Source: Cladopsammia gracilis (taxonomy: Eukaryota; Cnidaria; Anthozoa; Scleractinia; Dendrophylliidae). From it: a stretch of DNA of 64,000 bases. The translations under genes were made by a program, and so were the position numbers. The stretch lies in NCBI GenBank assembly GCA_022457155.1, contig JAJGOT010000028.1, positions 2,504,501 to 2,568,500 on the forward strand, in the 5' to 3' direction. This document shows positions 1-17,925 of the stretch, piece after piece. Below the pieces are notes generated by a model, which saw only the letters and a list, made by a program, of their open reading frames with translations, had not been told where the DNA came from and did no database searches. The first letter of the stretch is position 1; each line of letters starts with the position of its first letter.

Positions 1-3000
1 TAACATTTTTTGTACCAACCCTTAACAATTAATTGGCCACATCACCAAGGTTCTATACTCTAAAAGTATGCACATAATATTACATGACTTGTATACTTAC
101 TGATCAGTTCAGATTCCATTTTACTCTTGTCTTTGCTGGCATCCTAAAGGCACAAATTAAGGTACAAATTCAGTGATACATGTAAATACATGTATATCTC
201 CCTCTCTTCTCTGCAAAGGCTTTTTAATAGAAAAAGATGAAGAAAAACCATGTTGACAAAAAGGCTCATGCAGGGAATGAGAATAAATAGAGCCATCAAA
301 TACGCCTCTCTAGAGGAGAAGAATAAAGAAATTACATGTATTGAAGGTACAGTACATGTACATGTACATTACAGAATCCTAAAGAAATAAAAAACGTGCC
401 AAGTGCATTATTGAGTTATATAAGCACGCGGGAATTTTTAAGAACACAAGAGAAGTGCAGAGAAGCACGAGCCAAAGGTGAGTGCTTCTTGCACTTCTCA
501 AGTGTTCTTAAAAATTCCCGAAGTACTCATATAACTCAACAATGCACGAGGAACAAGTTTTTTTATTTCTTTTATAAAATAAAAATGGTTATAGTGAATC
601 TTACGTCATGATTGGCTTTATCGAGTTGTAATGAACTCGGTTTAACCAATCATAGCGCGAGAATTTCCTTGAGCATTTTATAAATTCAAATAATTCCACT
701 CAAATAACATTATAACAAGAATATCATCTAAAGAAAAAAGTAAGTGTACAGACGTTTGGCTATTTTAATTACCTGGCCACTATCTGAGATTTCTGAAGAA
801 ACATCTGAGCCAGTGCTTAACCTTAATAAATAAGACAACGATATGCTGATTAGAAAGTGCTCTCCACTGTTGCTTCCAAACAGCTACGTACTTAATTTCT
901 TCACTTCACCACCAAATTAAATAGACCTCAGGGTCTATAGACAACATGCATTAACCTTTTTTGCCGCAATAGGTGCATACTTAGACGCAAACAAAATTAA
1001 AGCAAAAACTCCATTACCAGTAGTACAATGTACAGTATAATGGTACGTATATACTCATGCAGTGTCCAAAGAACCTCATACATGTCCGATTGCCGGCAGG
1101 GGCTAAGCAGATATTGCTGTCTGGCTAGCGGATTCTATCCTTGGGCAAGGGAAGTTTTTTGGAGTTTTTTTAATTTGCAGAAAAAATTAAGGAAACCTAA
1201 TACATGTAGTGAGAAAGACCTTCAAGCTATAGTACATTCCAGTTGCTGGTCATAGGACCAGCTTGAAAATTGATTTGCTTTGCACCCTGCCTAGTCATTA
1301 GATTCAGTTTGCAAACTGGAATCATATGTTACTACTGGTTACATGTGGATGTAGATGTACCCTCTTGCAACTACAGTTGTACATGTACATTTTTACATAT
1401 TAAGCAGGGATTGACAATATTATTAAAATTATGTGAAACATTTTACCTTTTCGCAGCATCTTGTTTTTGCACATCACTTATCAATGACTTGACATTTTCT
1501 CCCAGTGCAGATTTCGACCTTATCCTGCTATGTTGCCTCTTTTCTTTGCCAAGAACAGGAGATGCAGTTGGTGAATGACTCCTGCCATCTACTGACTCTT
1601 GCAGTCTGATCACTGAAAAGAACATATTCTGTTAGTAACTTAACAAAAAAATACATAAAGCTACATGTAACAGTTTATCTTAGAGATTTGTAACAGTACT
1701 GTATACATGCAAGGTCAATGTTTCAGTATACATGTAGTCAAAGGAAGGTGAGGAATCAAACTAAAATTCCTCACTTCGTGTATGTACTCGTACCACATGT
1801 GTTAAATATATAATACATGTAGGTAGGATGTGAATATAGCCTGCTTCAAACAGGTGACAAAAGGCCCAAAGGGTTGGTGCTCTGGTGTGCGTTTCTCGAA
1901 AGTCCCGAAAACTTTTCGGATCCAAAAAGCTGTGTTACATGCAGAATGTTTACCAATAAAGATTCGATTTTTGTTGAATTTGAAAGCTAAGCAATAAAAT
2001 ATTACGTTTACTACACAACTTTAGCTGAATTTCAACGCTTTTCGTTAGAAACTACATTTAAAAAATTGCTTTCGGACCCGAAAAGCCTTCGGGCGCTTCG
2101 AGAAACGCATGCCTAGTCTGAAATACAGCTGTAGGGACACTATTTCATTTAACTGCAGGTGTGAAACTATTTATACTAAGTTGACAAAAGATGGTCACTT
2201 AATGTAATATTAAATAATCTTAACACCGTCTTTGTCTGAGAAATGTTTTTAGTGGAAATTCCATTAATATCAAATAAAAAATAGGAAGACTTATATAGCG
2301 CACATATCGCATGTCCCAAGGCATTTTATATACACTTATGAGAGGCCCTGCCAGGATAAATTCCGACAGGCGACATGACCCAAAAAGTAGCGACAGCGCA
2401 TAAAATGAAATCGCGACAAAAAACAAATGTTCGTTCAATTTCCGACAGCAACGTGAAACATTGGTTGCTTGGCACAGGCAAGAGTGGTTGCTCACAGAAA
2501 GTGAGAGTAGACTGAAAAGAGATTACAGGTATTGTTTTTCAAAGTAAACTGTGAAAATATTAGATGCTCTGACCAAACACAAGGAACCCATGTTAGTTTT
2601 GTGGGTGTTCTGTGCTATAAGGCTCCTGTTAGGTTCATGTCACAGTGTACTTTGGAAAGATGTAAGGGGCTTAAAGTGTACAAATGTAGGTCTGAAACAG
2701 TATAAACTAAGTAGTCCTCCTTGACCCTTATGACTAAGTCTTATGACCTGACTTATGCAAATAAAAAAGTAAATAAAACATACCTGGTGGTACTTTTATG
2801 TTGCCTGATGATAAGTTCCTTTTGTGCCGTAATCGAGGTGAAGGTGCTACTTCCATGTCGTCGTCATTGTCATCCAAGTAGTAATTATCATTCAAGCTCA
2901 TCATACTGCCAATACTGATCATGTCATCATCGCTATTGAAGAACATCAATACCAATATTAATATTATGAAGACACAATGAAAAACAATGTTTAAAAACAT

Positions 3001-6000
3001 GCTTAATCTTTTCTGTCAATATGATAGCACATTCAGCAAAAGAAACCCCAAGGATGACACAGAATCATCTGTACATGCAACATACAAGTGTTGTTTTCCG
3101 CTGGCTGAGGAACGAATGAAGCGGAAAACGTTTTTCTCACACACATCTGGGGGCCTGGGTGCTAGTTGTGTGCAGGGGGTCTAGGTCACATGACATGTTG
3201 TAGGTTTCAGTTTTCTTGTTGCCGTTTATCGTGCCTGCATGACCCCCCGCCCACCCACCCGGTGAAAGCTTGTAGTTTTTTACTTCTATTTCAGTGTTAA
3301 CTGTTTTCTTTATTGTAAAGCCCTTGCGGGGTCAGATACTGCTTTCTAATTCATTTCCGCTCGCTAGCCATTTGTAACGTTTTGTTTGTGATAGTTGAAT
3401 AAAGGTCAGGCTGCGTGTTTCGGCTTGGCATGGCTACCAGTTGTGTGTGAGAATGATAACTTTTGATGAATGAATGTTTTTATGATAACTCTATGTATTT
3501 CCCATAACACACTGTTACAGTACATAAAAGAACAATTTTCTAATTATCTTTCAAACACTTACGTGGCCATGCCCTCCTTGATCAACACACATGACAAAGT
3601 AAATTCAAGGGAAGCTGACAGCAGTTTCTTGCTGGCCACTTTCATAGTTAGTGTGATATCAAAGGTTCTATACTCCACACTGACGTAATCAACCATGTTG
3701 ATGGCCCCTGTAGCTATAGGCTTTCGCCTACCAGTCTGAGATTCCTGTAGTTATAAAAGAAAGATACAGAATGATGTAACTGCGCAATATTGCATATACA
3801 TTGGAATCCCAATTTTTCAAACCCTTGATTTTTCGAACCTCCTGGCTATTTGAACAAAAACTTGTTTCCCTAAGATTTGATTTCAGTCAATTACACCTTG
3901 GATTTTTCAAACTCCTGATTTTTTCGAACCAATTTCCATTTACCTAGGAGGTTCAAAAAAAAAAGAATTGCACTGTAGTTTTATATACAGGTAGTAAAAG
4001 CATGTAACTTGAGAAACACACTTGAAGGTCACGAGTTCTTATACATTATGTATTTAATTTACATCGTATACATGATTGTAAATTTTGCAGTAACTTACAT
4101 CTTCAATAACAAAGGTCCACTCTTTGTCCTCAAACACACTGTCTGGCTTGGAATCCTATTTATCAAAAGGGCAATTATTTTATAATTTTGATTGCTCTCA
4201 TTGCACAGCCATAACATTTTACTTATGACACCCTTCACAGGTGTTGCTGGTTAACATAACAGTCTGGTAAGAACACAACCTCCATTGGCAGGCTCTTCAA
4301 ATTATTTTGTCTTCTTGGTTTCCATAAATAGTGCACAGCTGTACAATGTAGTCTCTATTTACCATGTATGCCCATTATTTCCCTTAGCCATGCAATGTTT
4401 TTCTTCGCCATATCTGATTTTTACTATGTATCAAAAATTGTTGGAGTTTTTACTTTGTACATGTACATGTAAGATTACATGTACGATAACTATATGTGTT
4501 TTCATTCATTTTTGTTCAGATTATTATCACTGTAATACATGTATGTGGTTAAAAAGGTATTGCTTTGGAAAGGTCAGATCCTCACTAAAAGAGCCTCTAC
4601 TGTACATTGTGTATATATACTGTACATGTACTGTATACTATAATTTTTTATTAATTTAAGTTCTTGGCCTTTCACTTTGGGAATCATTTTCTTGTCTGTG
4701 TTATTGCAGCTTATGGATATTCACAATGTTATGGTACATGTAATAAAGGCTCCTTTTGGAGGCCTATATATATTTTGTGGGAGGAGGTCCTACATGTACC
4801 TTTCAAACCTGTTGTCTAAGAATATTACAAGCAGCCCAGGTTGTGAAATGCTAGTACGCATCAAGCCAAACTGCCAGTTTCTTATGTACCCTGCATTACC
4901 TGGCTACTGTTAGGCAACAGTACATATATGTACCTTGTACAGGGTGACATTAATGTCGATAGGATCAGGTTCTGGCCATACAATGATACCCCTGAATGGA
5001 TTACTGATACTAGGCTCCCATGACCTTGGCTAAACAAACAAGATAATAATTAGTCATTAATACAACTATACTTAAGACTTATGGCAATTTGAATTGCAAC
5101 AACAACAACAACAACAATTTATTCAATTAAAAAAATGTTCATAACCCCTACTAAGGAAAGCTTTTTTGGTTCAATCCCCCCCCCCCCCCCCCCCCCCCCG
5201 GCTCCCCCTTTGATATATCTAATTTCAGTTTAATTTTATAATTATCTTTTGAGAATCCCCTTCCTCCTAAAAATTCCCAATGACCTTCCATGGTGGGAGG
5301 GCGAGAGGAGGAGGGAGGGGGGGGGGTATAGATTTATAATGGTAATTAATAGGACTGAGTCAGGGATATTTCATCTACAGTATCAGCTTTGAAACCAGTG
5401 GGATAACAGCAAAAAAGAACCAATTTATGTACACCTGATATACCTGCACAAAATGTGGGTGTCCACTAACAGCAATCTAATTACAAAAAGTTGTAATTGG
5501 ACACCGTACCCATGTTTGACAATGTGCAGGTAACTAACAAACAGGAGCACGGATGACCAATCACATGTATAATCAAGAATTTTGTAATAATTATTATTGA
5601 TCGATATAATTATTCCCAGAACCACACAATGCAATCATTTATTTAGAGGTTAATACCTACACTGTACATGTATTAATACCATATTAATGGTACATTACAA
5701 AATAGAAAAGAGGCTATCCAGCAAAAAGTTAGATAACTGGATACAAATATTCCTGGGTAGTTTTATAAGCTAATTCTTGGGGGAGGGGGGGGGGGGGAGG
5801 GGGTCACATAAGAAAAAAATTACAAAAACCAACAAATAGAAATAAATAAATATTAATGCTCATCAGTGTTACAAAATTTTACACTTAAAAAATGGTTTAT
5901 TATATGACATTCCTCTTTCACATAATCTGGATTTTTGACAGTGTTTTCCCAAGTGCAAAAAAAATATCTTTGTTGTTTCAGTACATTTTTGTACTCTAGA

Positions 6001-7143
6001 ATGCTATGTTACATAGTATTATGCACCCTGTAATATTGAGAATTTAACCTTGGAAAGTTTCCTTCTTTTTCTTCTTGTCCAAACCACAACAAGTTTGTTG
6101 GGTTGCCTAGAGAAGAAAAATTATAGCAATTTTCTGAGTGAATTTGTGAGAACCTGAAATTTTAACACAGCTGTATGCCAATGTTAACTGGACTACTGGA
6201 ATGAATTAAAAATTATTGATACATGGGCCACAACATTAATATTTTTAACAAACAATGCAAGCCTTGCAACAAAAAAAATATTTATAGAAAAAAACAACAA
6301 CTTTGACTAAACAACACCAAAGGCTGTCAAGCAAACTACAGCAATATGATATATGAAACAACGACGACAGACACGAATCTCGTGACAAACTATCTGTGTG
6401 GTTACATTAGGGCCTAAATGACAAGTGACTGAAAGGTATTGATTCTTCACTTGATAATGAATACAAAGAATTTCACTCGAACAATCAAAACCAAAAGAAT
6501 CAGAAATTAAAGCATTGCTTAGAAAACGAGTTAGCAGTTTCCCTTTCAGTTTCATCTTTCATCTCACAGCGAAAACCTTACTATCTCTGTGTGCAATTCA
6601 AACAAATATTGAATGTAATCTTAAACACATAACACGATAGTTGAAGTTAAGTTTGCGTAATTAATGAAACACTTCCAGACGCTAGGAAGGAGGAACAAAA
6701 TATCACAGAGAATAATGATGACTTGATCTCTCTACAACACTAAAAAAAAACCGGTCAGAGCGACGAATGAAACAATCAAAATTAAAGGAATATTTTCGTT
6801 CACGAGTTTATCGACGCAGCCACTTTAATGTCTGATCTTCATATGAACGTATTTTCCAACTCTTTCAAATCGAAGACAAGCTAAAAACAATGACAGCATT
6901 AGGGTTTTTAGTCATCGACAGAATTTTCGGTTTATTAGACACACCAAAGGTATGAAAAAGAGTTCTGAAGGGCGTAATTGCTACTTCAAAACAACATGAT
7001 CTTTGACTCGGTTGCATGACTGTACAAACTCACCATTTTCCACCTCTAACACACTCAACAGAAAGAGACTGATATGAGGCGCTGAACTGGAATTTGGACG
7101 CTTTTTTCCCTACACGTTGTAGCCGCTTCCAAACCGAAGTCAT
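1..7143 (-). CDS. EHBP1: EH domain-binding protein 1 (EHBP1), 5' part, partial at left edge
   Basis: Minus-strand exons read in phase as 7034-7143, 6049-6106, 4934-5029, 4099-4155, 3563-3744, 2784-2932, 1447-1612, 773-815 and 101-143 (about 301 residues); the gene continues beyond base 1. It starts MTSVWKRLQRVGKKASKF and contains KLVVVWTRRKRRK and VFEDKEWTFVIED, which match the NT-C2 domain that opens EHBP1 (residues about 1-165). An acidic stretch with a DDNDDD core and a basic Ser-rich linker follow. The CH and bMERB domains expected later lie outside the window. In other animals EHBP1 binds EHD proteins and Rab8/Rab10-type GTPases and links endosomes to actin. The ATG at 7141-7143 is chosen because the ATG seven bases upstream is out of frame. 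All introns have GT-AG ends. The last two exons (43 nt each) rest on splice sites and phase only. It is divergent to RAB14. Confidence 0.9.
395..550. repeat. Fold-back MITE-like element in an EHBP1 intron
   Basis: Two arms of about 65 bases pair across a short loop: gttatataagca and gggaatttttaagaacac on the left return inverted as gtgttcttaaaaattccc and catataactcaac on the right. It lies between EHBP1 exons 9 and 8. There is no coding potential; it looks like a non-autonomous hairpin element. Confidence 0.7.
1888..2110. repeat. MITE with imperfect TIRs of about 35 bp
   Basis: The left end tgcgtttctcgaaag is mirrored by cttcgagaaacgca on the right, and the cccgaaaacttttcgg block just inside is mirrored by ccgaaaagccttcggg. 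It lies in the EHBP1 intron between exons 7 and 6. Confidence 0.7.
3796..3978. repeat. Degenerate Tc1/pogo-type MITE
   Basis: The left end acattggaatcccaattttt and the right end gaattgcactgta are imperfect inverted repeats. The interior repeats tttttcgaacc-like words, as in pogo/Tigger derivatives. It lies in the EHBP1 intron between exons 5 and 4. Confidence 0.45.
5176..5199 (+). repeat. Poly-C run of 24
   Basis: Homopolymer of 24 C in an EHBP1 intron, followed by a G-rich stretch near 5291-5328. Other C or G runs occur at 8867-8887, 37363-37385, 37713-37739 and 39286-39307. Lengths may be unreliable in the assembly. Confidence 0.85.
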
Positions 7144-7926
7144 CTTCCATTTACTAGAAAAATGAAATCCGCTATCGCCCACGAGAATTGCATTTCCCGT
7201 CTGTCCACCATTGTTGATAACACATTGCAGGAGCTTTGCTGCCGCGTATTTTCAATTTCCCATCGAAACTTCATCGTAGTAGTCGAATTATCTTCGTTTC
7301 AGTCGAAACACGTTCGTTCTCACCGAACCATTTTCGTAATCACTCGCGAACATTCCCGAGTCGAATTACCCATAATGCTCCCAGCACCCAGGGCTATTTT
7401 CGAATCACGGGATCCGCCATTTTCTCATCTTCGTCTTCCGGATTTGCTTTTGTATTTTCATTTACTGACAAGGTAAAAGCTTTGAAATGGTAATGTACTG
7501 AGGTTCGGCTGTAGAGTTACAGTTCCTTTGTTGACGGTTGCAATTTCATTTGCAGTTTTTGACTGATCGTTGGCTCTGGGGGTGGGTGACATTGAGTGCT
7601 ATAAGCTTACATTTTCTGCTGACCGCATTTTTCACGTGTTTATGCACGACAAAATGACTCAATTTATAATTAAAATATAGCTCGCAGTGATCTTTAAAGC
7701 AAAGTAGAGTATATCTGATTGTTGCTCTTTTTTTCCTGTGTAAGATATACTCACAAATCAACTTATTATCGAAGAAAACACCATTATATATATCATCAGT
7801 CGTGTTGATTTCGTCGGCTGATTTCGATCTCTTGCACATTTCCGTATTCCAAGATGAAGCGCCTTTCTTACTTTATCGATTCACACTGATATTGTTTTTC
7901 TCTTTTTGCGTTTTAGTTTCCCAAAT
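7144..7926. promoter_or_regulatory. Divergent promoter region between EHBP1 and RAB14
   Basis: A 783-base spacer separates the two start codons and must hold both 5' UTRs and both promoters. No TATA box stands out. A ccgccatttt word at about 7407-7417 and aatatggcggc across the RAB14 start codon both resemble the YY1 core (gccatnttt / aanatggc), which is common in TATA-less housekeeping promoters. The binding-site reading is inference. Confidence 0.6.
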
Positions 7927-12733
<4,807 letters not shown>

Positions 12734-13480
12734 CCAACTATATCAAGAGCGAGCTTAATTTTAATCAGTCTAAAAAGAAATTTGCCCTGTGGGACACAGA
12801 AGAGAACATGACCTATTTTGAGAAATTGGTGCAAACACATTGGCATAGGACAACATGTAGATATCATATGTGATACAAATACTCACGTTGTATCGTTAGT
12901 AGTAATAGGAGGTACATGGCGTAGATATTTTGTTCGTGATGGCTTCATTGTCATGTCTATAGTATAAGGTAAATGCCTTTGATGAGCCCCATAACATTTT
13001 CAGATTTAAATGGACTCACAGTCCTGGTCTTGTGATACACTGAGTGCCAAATGAATGATTCACAGTATGCAGGTTTTACGAGTTTATCTGTCAGTTGTAA
13101 GATTAAGGCAGCTCACCTCACTGAGCAGTATCCCAATTGTGAATGGCTTATAATACTTAACTGTGGGAGCTGGGTTGGGTAAGCTGTTTCACACATTTCC
13201 TTGAGATGAAAAGAACTATCCAAAAATATAGGATTAATTGACATCAATGTTACCATTTCAATGAGCTGATTCATGTCATGGTTTTTGCATGTCAGTAATT
13301 TTCTCAACATCTAGACCTGTACTAGGCCTAAAGTCTCTTATAGCCTAGTTGTAGATCTTTAAGACTGGAAAGTTGCATGAGAGCGTTTAAAACAAATGGT
13401 TGAATGTTTTGAACCAAAAATTTATTTTAGTTTGCCTGACCAAGCTCAGACAGGGGAGTATCAGAATCAATAAGAATAAA
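12734..13480 (+). other. Probable RAB14 3' UTR
   Basis: Non-coding sequence after the RAB14 stop. The first clear AATAAA on this strand is at 13475-13480, so a 3' UTR of about 750 bases is plausible. No other feature seen. Confidence 0.45.
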
Positions 13481-14100
13481 AAACAGAAATATATTGTTAA
13501 GCTAATCTCTTCTCTTAAAGAATTTTGTCTTTGTTTGGTACTTGCAACTTCATAATGTTTAAAACATGAATAGACTAATAAGCTCTCAACTTGCATACAA
13601 GTGAACTCATGAAACTGGCAAGCTGTGCTCTGTGTTACACACTCGGAGTGACTTGTGGGATAATTTGTACATGTATATTCTGCTTAATTTTTGCAACTTG
13701 TCTCATAACTGCTACTAAGCAATCACCCTGTCTGTGTTTTTACCAGCTAAAGGTGTATACTCTCCATATTCGGCAGCTATCAACTGCCATTTATCCCTCC
13801 TGCCATTTCACTGCCCAAGTGGCTTACCTGGCTCTGAACATCCAACATCCGCCAACCTACACTGCCTTAACACATCTCATGGATAGACACTCAGTCACAA
13901 TCCAAAAGCGGCCAATGAAACATGATCGTAAGGATGTCCATTTGTGGGCGGTAGGGTGGTTCCTCTTTAGTCTTTTACATAGTCGGCCAAGTACGCGGGC
14001 TTACAGATTCTTTGTAGTCCCTATATCAAGGTTAGGTTGTTACACTGAGATTTCCTTGACTAGCCAAGTAATATAGTCTCCTACGCAGTCGTTTATTTGG
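13481..14100. other. Spacer, no gene recognised
   Basis: A 161-codon open frame (13591-14076, plus) has Cys-rich, low-complexity composition, no recognisable domain and no convincing splice or start context. I treat it as chance. Confidence 0.4.
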
Positions 14101-14152
14101 GTCGTCACACAACGCTGCTCCTGCCAGGAGGAGCGTTGCGCGACGACCGAAA
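14100..14152. repeat. Small hairpin repeat
   Basis: gtcgtcacacaacgctgctc pairs with gagcgttgcgcgacgac across a few bases. The gtctcctacgcagtc words before it match the style of short palindromic MITEs. Confidence 0.5.
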
Positions 14153-14633
14153 AAAACTACTACCTAGGAAACCAGGCAAGTAATGGCCACAAGTTGGACC
14201 AGTCTAGGGGGTCATTGCGCGAAATTATGCGACATCAACGTCGTCCATAGTTTTTTCAAGCTTCGAGTTGCTGTACCTTTGGTAAAATAGTATAAATTTA
14301 ATAACGCGGTGGAAACTACGTATAAATACATTGTACTATACTTCAGTGGAAAGTTCATCTTACCGTTTTGAAAATTTTTACGTCAATATATCTTCATTGT
14401 CCACATACGGTATATGAATTTAAAAACCAAGTATATTTTCGTCTTCTAAATAATACACTATGAAATATAGAGAAACGGATTTATTAGAAACAGTGGTTTG
14501 TTTTGAAAGTTTTGAAAGCCTAAAAACAAAGGTGTTACGGAATAGCGGGGGGATAGGGTCATGGAGGTTGGGAACCCGGGAATAATGGCACAACAACCCC
14601 GGGGGAATCTGCACTTGTGGGGAGTGGGGAATC

Positions 14634-14840
14634 AGACTGCTAGCAATCCCTCTCTGGACGGTCGAGCGGGCGAGAAAATACGCGATTGGCCGAGCGAAAG
14701 TAATGCGAGCCGAGGGGGCTCTGGGGAAGAGGCGGGAAAGGAGTTTCCCCTCGGCTCGTTCGCTCGCTGCAGTCTCGCCGAGCTTGTTTTCGTGATTAGC
14801 TCGCCCGCTCGTTTGACTGAAAAGGGACAGCTAGCAGTCT
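14634..14840. repeat. MITE with agactgctagc ends
   Basis: agactgctagcaatccct on the left is mirrored by agggacagctagcagtct on the right; gagcgggcgag inside is mirrored by ctcgcccgctc. It is 207 bases long and GC-rich relative to its flanks. Confidence 0.8.
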
Positions 14841-15512
14841 AGTGGGAAATGTTAGACATTGGATAAATTTACTGTACTACTTGAGTAGGAGAGGAGAGCC
14901 GCCAAGGACAGCAACTGGGATTGAAGAGTAGGTAATTGGGAGATTCGAACTTATCCTATCCCCCTTAGGCGGGACACCTTCCTTTTAACTCTGACCCAGT
15001 TAGACTCGAGCCAAGTAACGCTATTCCCAGATTAAAAGTCATGCAAGGTTTCATCTCTATTGTTTCAAGAAGTAGTCTTATAATTTAAGATTAAAATTGA
15101 CAAAATAGAAAAGACCCCCTCCCGCCATAGTTCTGAATGAGGTGAATTTCAGATTTTTAAATGTACTTTTGAATGGCGGTAACAATTTCTTGCATATCGG
15201 ATATGCAAGACTTATGAGATATGTTTAAATTCCAAATTTACGGATGCGTTGTCTTCGCTTTTACGGGAGCTCAGTCAAATTCACAGACGTTCCAAAATTT
15301 ATAACGTTGCTCAGTTCAGCATTATCGTTAGAAAGTTGAGTTTGGAGGACGTTAATCAAAGTCGAATCAAAGAAAAGCCGTTAAAATCATTTTGAATTCT
15401 ATCACGAATGATAAAGGCTTGATTTGGATTGACATCCACCAAATTCAATTTTGGCCAAGTGGGATGAAGTGCGATATATGTGGCGTGTTATTGAAAACCG
15501 CTGTAGAGGTGG

Positions 15513-16122
15513 ACACACCAGGCGACATGTCGCGCCGACTGGTCGCCGCAAACCAGTCGCTCATCGCCGCGGCTGATTTCCCTTTCGTAAACGGTCGATG
15601 CCATTTTTAACGGTCGATGCCATCAGTAGCATGCATTAGTAACCAAGCCTTTTGTAATGGTCGATGCTATTTCTCTCTAGTTTATGCCTGGATTGGGACG
15701 AAAATAGGCTGTCATTATTAGATCAAATTGGGCCAAGGTAAAGCGATTATTAGATCTAAGCTAGATTCACGGTTAGGTAAGATTTAGGGTCAGGGTGACC
15801 CGTTATTGATATATATTAAGAAAAGCATCTTTTATAATTAAATTTTTCTTGGGTTTGCCGGATCAACCCAGTGGTCTAGTGGTAAGAGAGAGATGTTAGC
15901 ATGCAGAGGTTCCGGGTTCGATTCCAGGTAATTATATTCCATTTTTCTTTTTCTGATAGAAAAAATAATTCTAAAATTGGTGAAAATTTTTCTAAGTGTC
16001 GCTAAAATGGCATCGACCGTTTACGAAAGGGAAATGCGCCGCGCCGACTGGTCGCCGCAAACCAGTCGCTCATCGCCGCGACCAGTCGCTCATCGCCGCG
16101 ACCAGTCGCCTCGTGTGGTAGT
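15513..16122. mobile_element. Composite inverted-repeat element with a tRNA-like core
   Basis: Inner TIRs of 32 bases sit at 15576-15607 and 16004-16035 (tttcgtaaacggtcgatgcc on the left, inverted on the right). Outside them lies an exact 41-base direct repeat (15531-15571 and 16040-16080), built on cgccgactggtcgccgcaaa. Farther out, acaccaggcgac and gtcgcctcgtgtgg are imperfect inverted ends. The interior holds a tRNA-like pol III promoter (separate entry). No transposase is present. It looks like one non-autonomous element inside another. Confidence 0.7.
15858..15996 (+). repeat. tRNA-derived SINE-like core, copy 1
   Basis: A box A match, tggtctagtgg, lies at 15872-15882 and a box B match, ggttcgattcc, at 15915-15925, spaced as in a tRNA gene. 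A T-rich tail ends in tctaagtgtcg. The acceptor stem does not pair well, so this is a tRNA-like sequence, not a functional tRNA gene. The tail matches the copy near 20.6 kb. Confidence 0.65.
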
Positions 16123-16407
16123 GAGGATCGGGAAATAATTGCATTACAAGAAGCGTGCTTGCGGTAATGGGCTCTTTTACTTCCATATAATATTCTTAAA
16201 ATTCTTTATACAACCGATTCTGAATTTCATGCTTCTTACAATATCTTCACTTGTAACATAATGTTGTCAAAGCTCTCTTGATACATTAAAAGTCTACCAG
16301 TTTAGTTTTTAATAAATAAATTAATAAAATGAGAATTTAATTGTTGTCAAAAAATATTTATCTTTGACGTTTTTTAAGGGACTGTGTTAGGTATAGGTGG
16401 TTCTCAC

Positions 16408-16581
16408 GTTACGTCATAGCCTGATCCAGGCGTTCAGATAGTGGGGAAAGCGCGAATAGTTGGGGAAGGCGGGAAGAAAAGCGGGCGAAAATATTGCGGG
16501 AGGCTCGCTTTTCTTCGCGCCTTCCCCAACTATTCGCGCTTTCCCCACTATCTGAACGCCTGGAACAGGCTAGTTACGTCA
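16408..16581. mobile_element. Hairpin MITE with 9-bp target duplication
   Basis: The element at 16417-16572 runs from tagcctgatccaggcgttc to gaacgcctggaacaggcta, with long inner arms that include ttggggaaggcg. Exact gttacgtca copies flank it (16408-16416 and 16573-16581). A 9-base duplication suits a Mutator-like origin. A related copy is at 24402-24587. Confidence 0.85.
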
Positions 16582-16841
16582 CGGCGGCCATGTTGGTGCA
16601 CACCTACAAAAGAATTTTAATAAACTTCTTTTGTTATGTACACCAACATGGCCGCCATGGCCTTTGTCATTTGAGTCCCACAGGACTGAAGGTCACGTGA
16701 GTGAAAACCATCCATAGGTTGATTATCATTCAGGGAGGTGTGGGGGATATCACGCTGAAAACCAAGTTCGTTTATTCTTGATACCAGAAACCGCGATTCT
16801 TTTGGTCAGCACCAAGGAGCTATTTCACATATTCATATCAC

Positions 16842-17024
16842 TTTTTAGTATAAATCTACTAGCGTTCTATCACGAATGCTGTTCTCTTATTGGCTACGCT
16901 CAGTACTCGCTATCTATTCTGTTGTAGAAAGTGAGCAGCCTAATGGCGCCGCTTCTTCGCGTTTTTGAAGTGTCTATGAAGGGTATTTGTTAAGTTTTGA
17001 ACGTCTAGTAGATTTATACTAAAA
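16842..17024. repeat. MITE with ttttagtataaatctact ends
   Basis: ttttagtataaatctactag on the left is mirrored by ctagtagatttatactaaaa on the right, 180 bases apart. The arms match almost perfectly over the first 20 bases. Confidence 0.85.
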
Positions 17025-17640
17025 CAATTAGATTATTCGCTTTTGATTTCTATCGCGTGATAGTTCCCTCATCAACTATCGCGCTATAGAAATCTCGAGC
17101 TCATAATCTACCGGTAATTGTAAAATATATGGTAATTGTGGAAGCGTTCCCGGCTTTTGGACAATCCAGTTTCTGATTGAGGTAATCCAGGTTTTATGGA
17201 TTTTCATGTCAGCTGGAACAAAAATCCGAAAAAAAGATCGATCCGTTCTGTTCATCATTTCCGGGCCCTGCGAAGGGCTTCTGTGTTCTGAACGACCATT
17301 AGAACTATTGATCTGAAAGTAGTTCGCCAAATGGAACGCACAATCGAGAGCCAGATACAGATAACAGTCCGAACGACCCACCTGCGGACGCGGATCATTC
17401 CGATTGCAATCTAAGATTGGTTTGTCCCTGAATGGAACGGAAAATCCGTTGCGATCGCGGAATCCGGATTAAGATCAGTTAAGAGGAACGCAAGCTGTAT
17501 AATTCTGAAACATTTCTTAGAGCCTCGAGGGGAGAAGAATGAACATCGAAAGAACATCGTTTTGCAGACATCATGGTGTTGCTTCTAAATGTTATCTGCA
17601 CGGATGACACGTTGTTTAGCAGTGTCCTTGCTGTTATTTT

Positions 17641-17925
17641 TAGCCTTTTAACACCCAAAAGTGCCAAAAATTCAAATTCAATAAAAATTCCCAAATTTCA
17701 TTTTGTAAAATACTGAAAAACGAATGGTACCATGCAAAAGTACTCCTGAAGAGGTTTCATTTGAATGGTCACACCATAGGATTTCGACAACGGATTCAAA
17801 AGTTAGAACTGCACTACATGTCTCCATAACTGACTCTGGGACTGAAAGGGTTACAATGTTGCAAAAGTGATATTTCGGTAAAAACGATGTTCTCCGCTTG
17901 GCACTTTTGGGGTGGAAAGGGTAAC
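17641..17925. mobile_element. VNTR-bearing TIR element, copy 1 (one internal unit)
   Basis: Ends acacccaaaagtgccaa and ttggcacttttggggt are inverted repeats. The interior holds one copy of the unit seen as tandems elsewhere (gaggtttcatttgaatggtc, then caccataggatttc). Confidence 0.65.

Noticed and set aside
13591..14076. 161-codon open frame on the plus strand
   Set aside because: Cys-rich, low-complexity composition, no domain recognised and no splice or start context; likely chance in the RAB14 downstream spacer.
15858..15930. Functional tRNA gene
   Set aside because: Box A and box B are good, but the acceptor stem does not pair and a SINE-like tail follows; kept as a tRNA-derived repeat.
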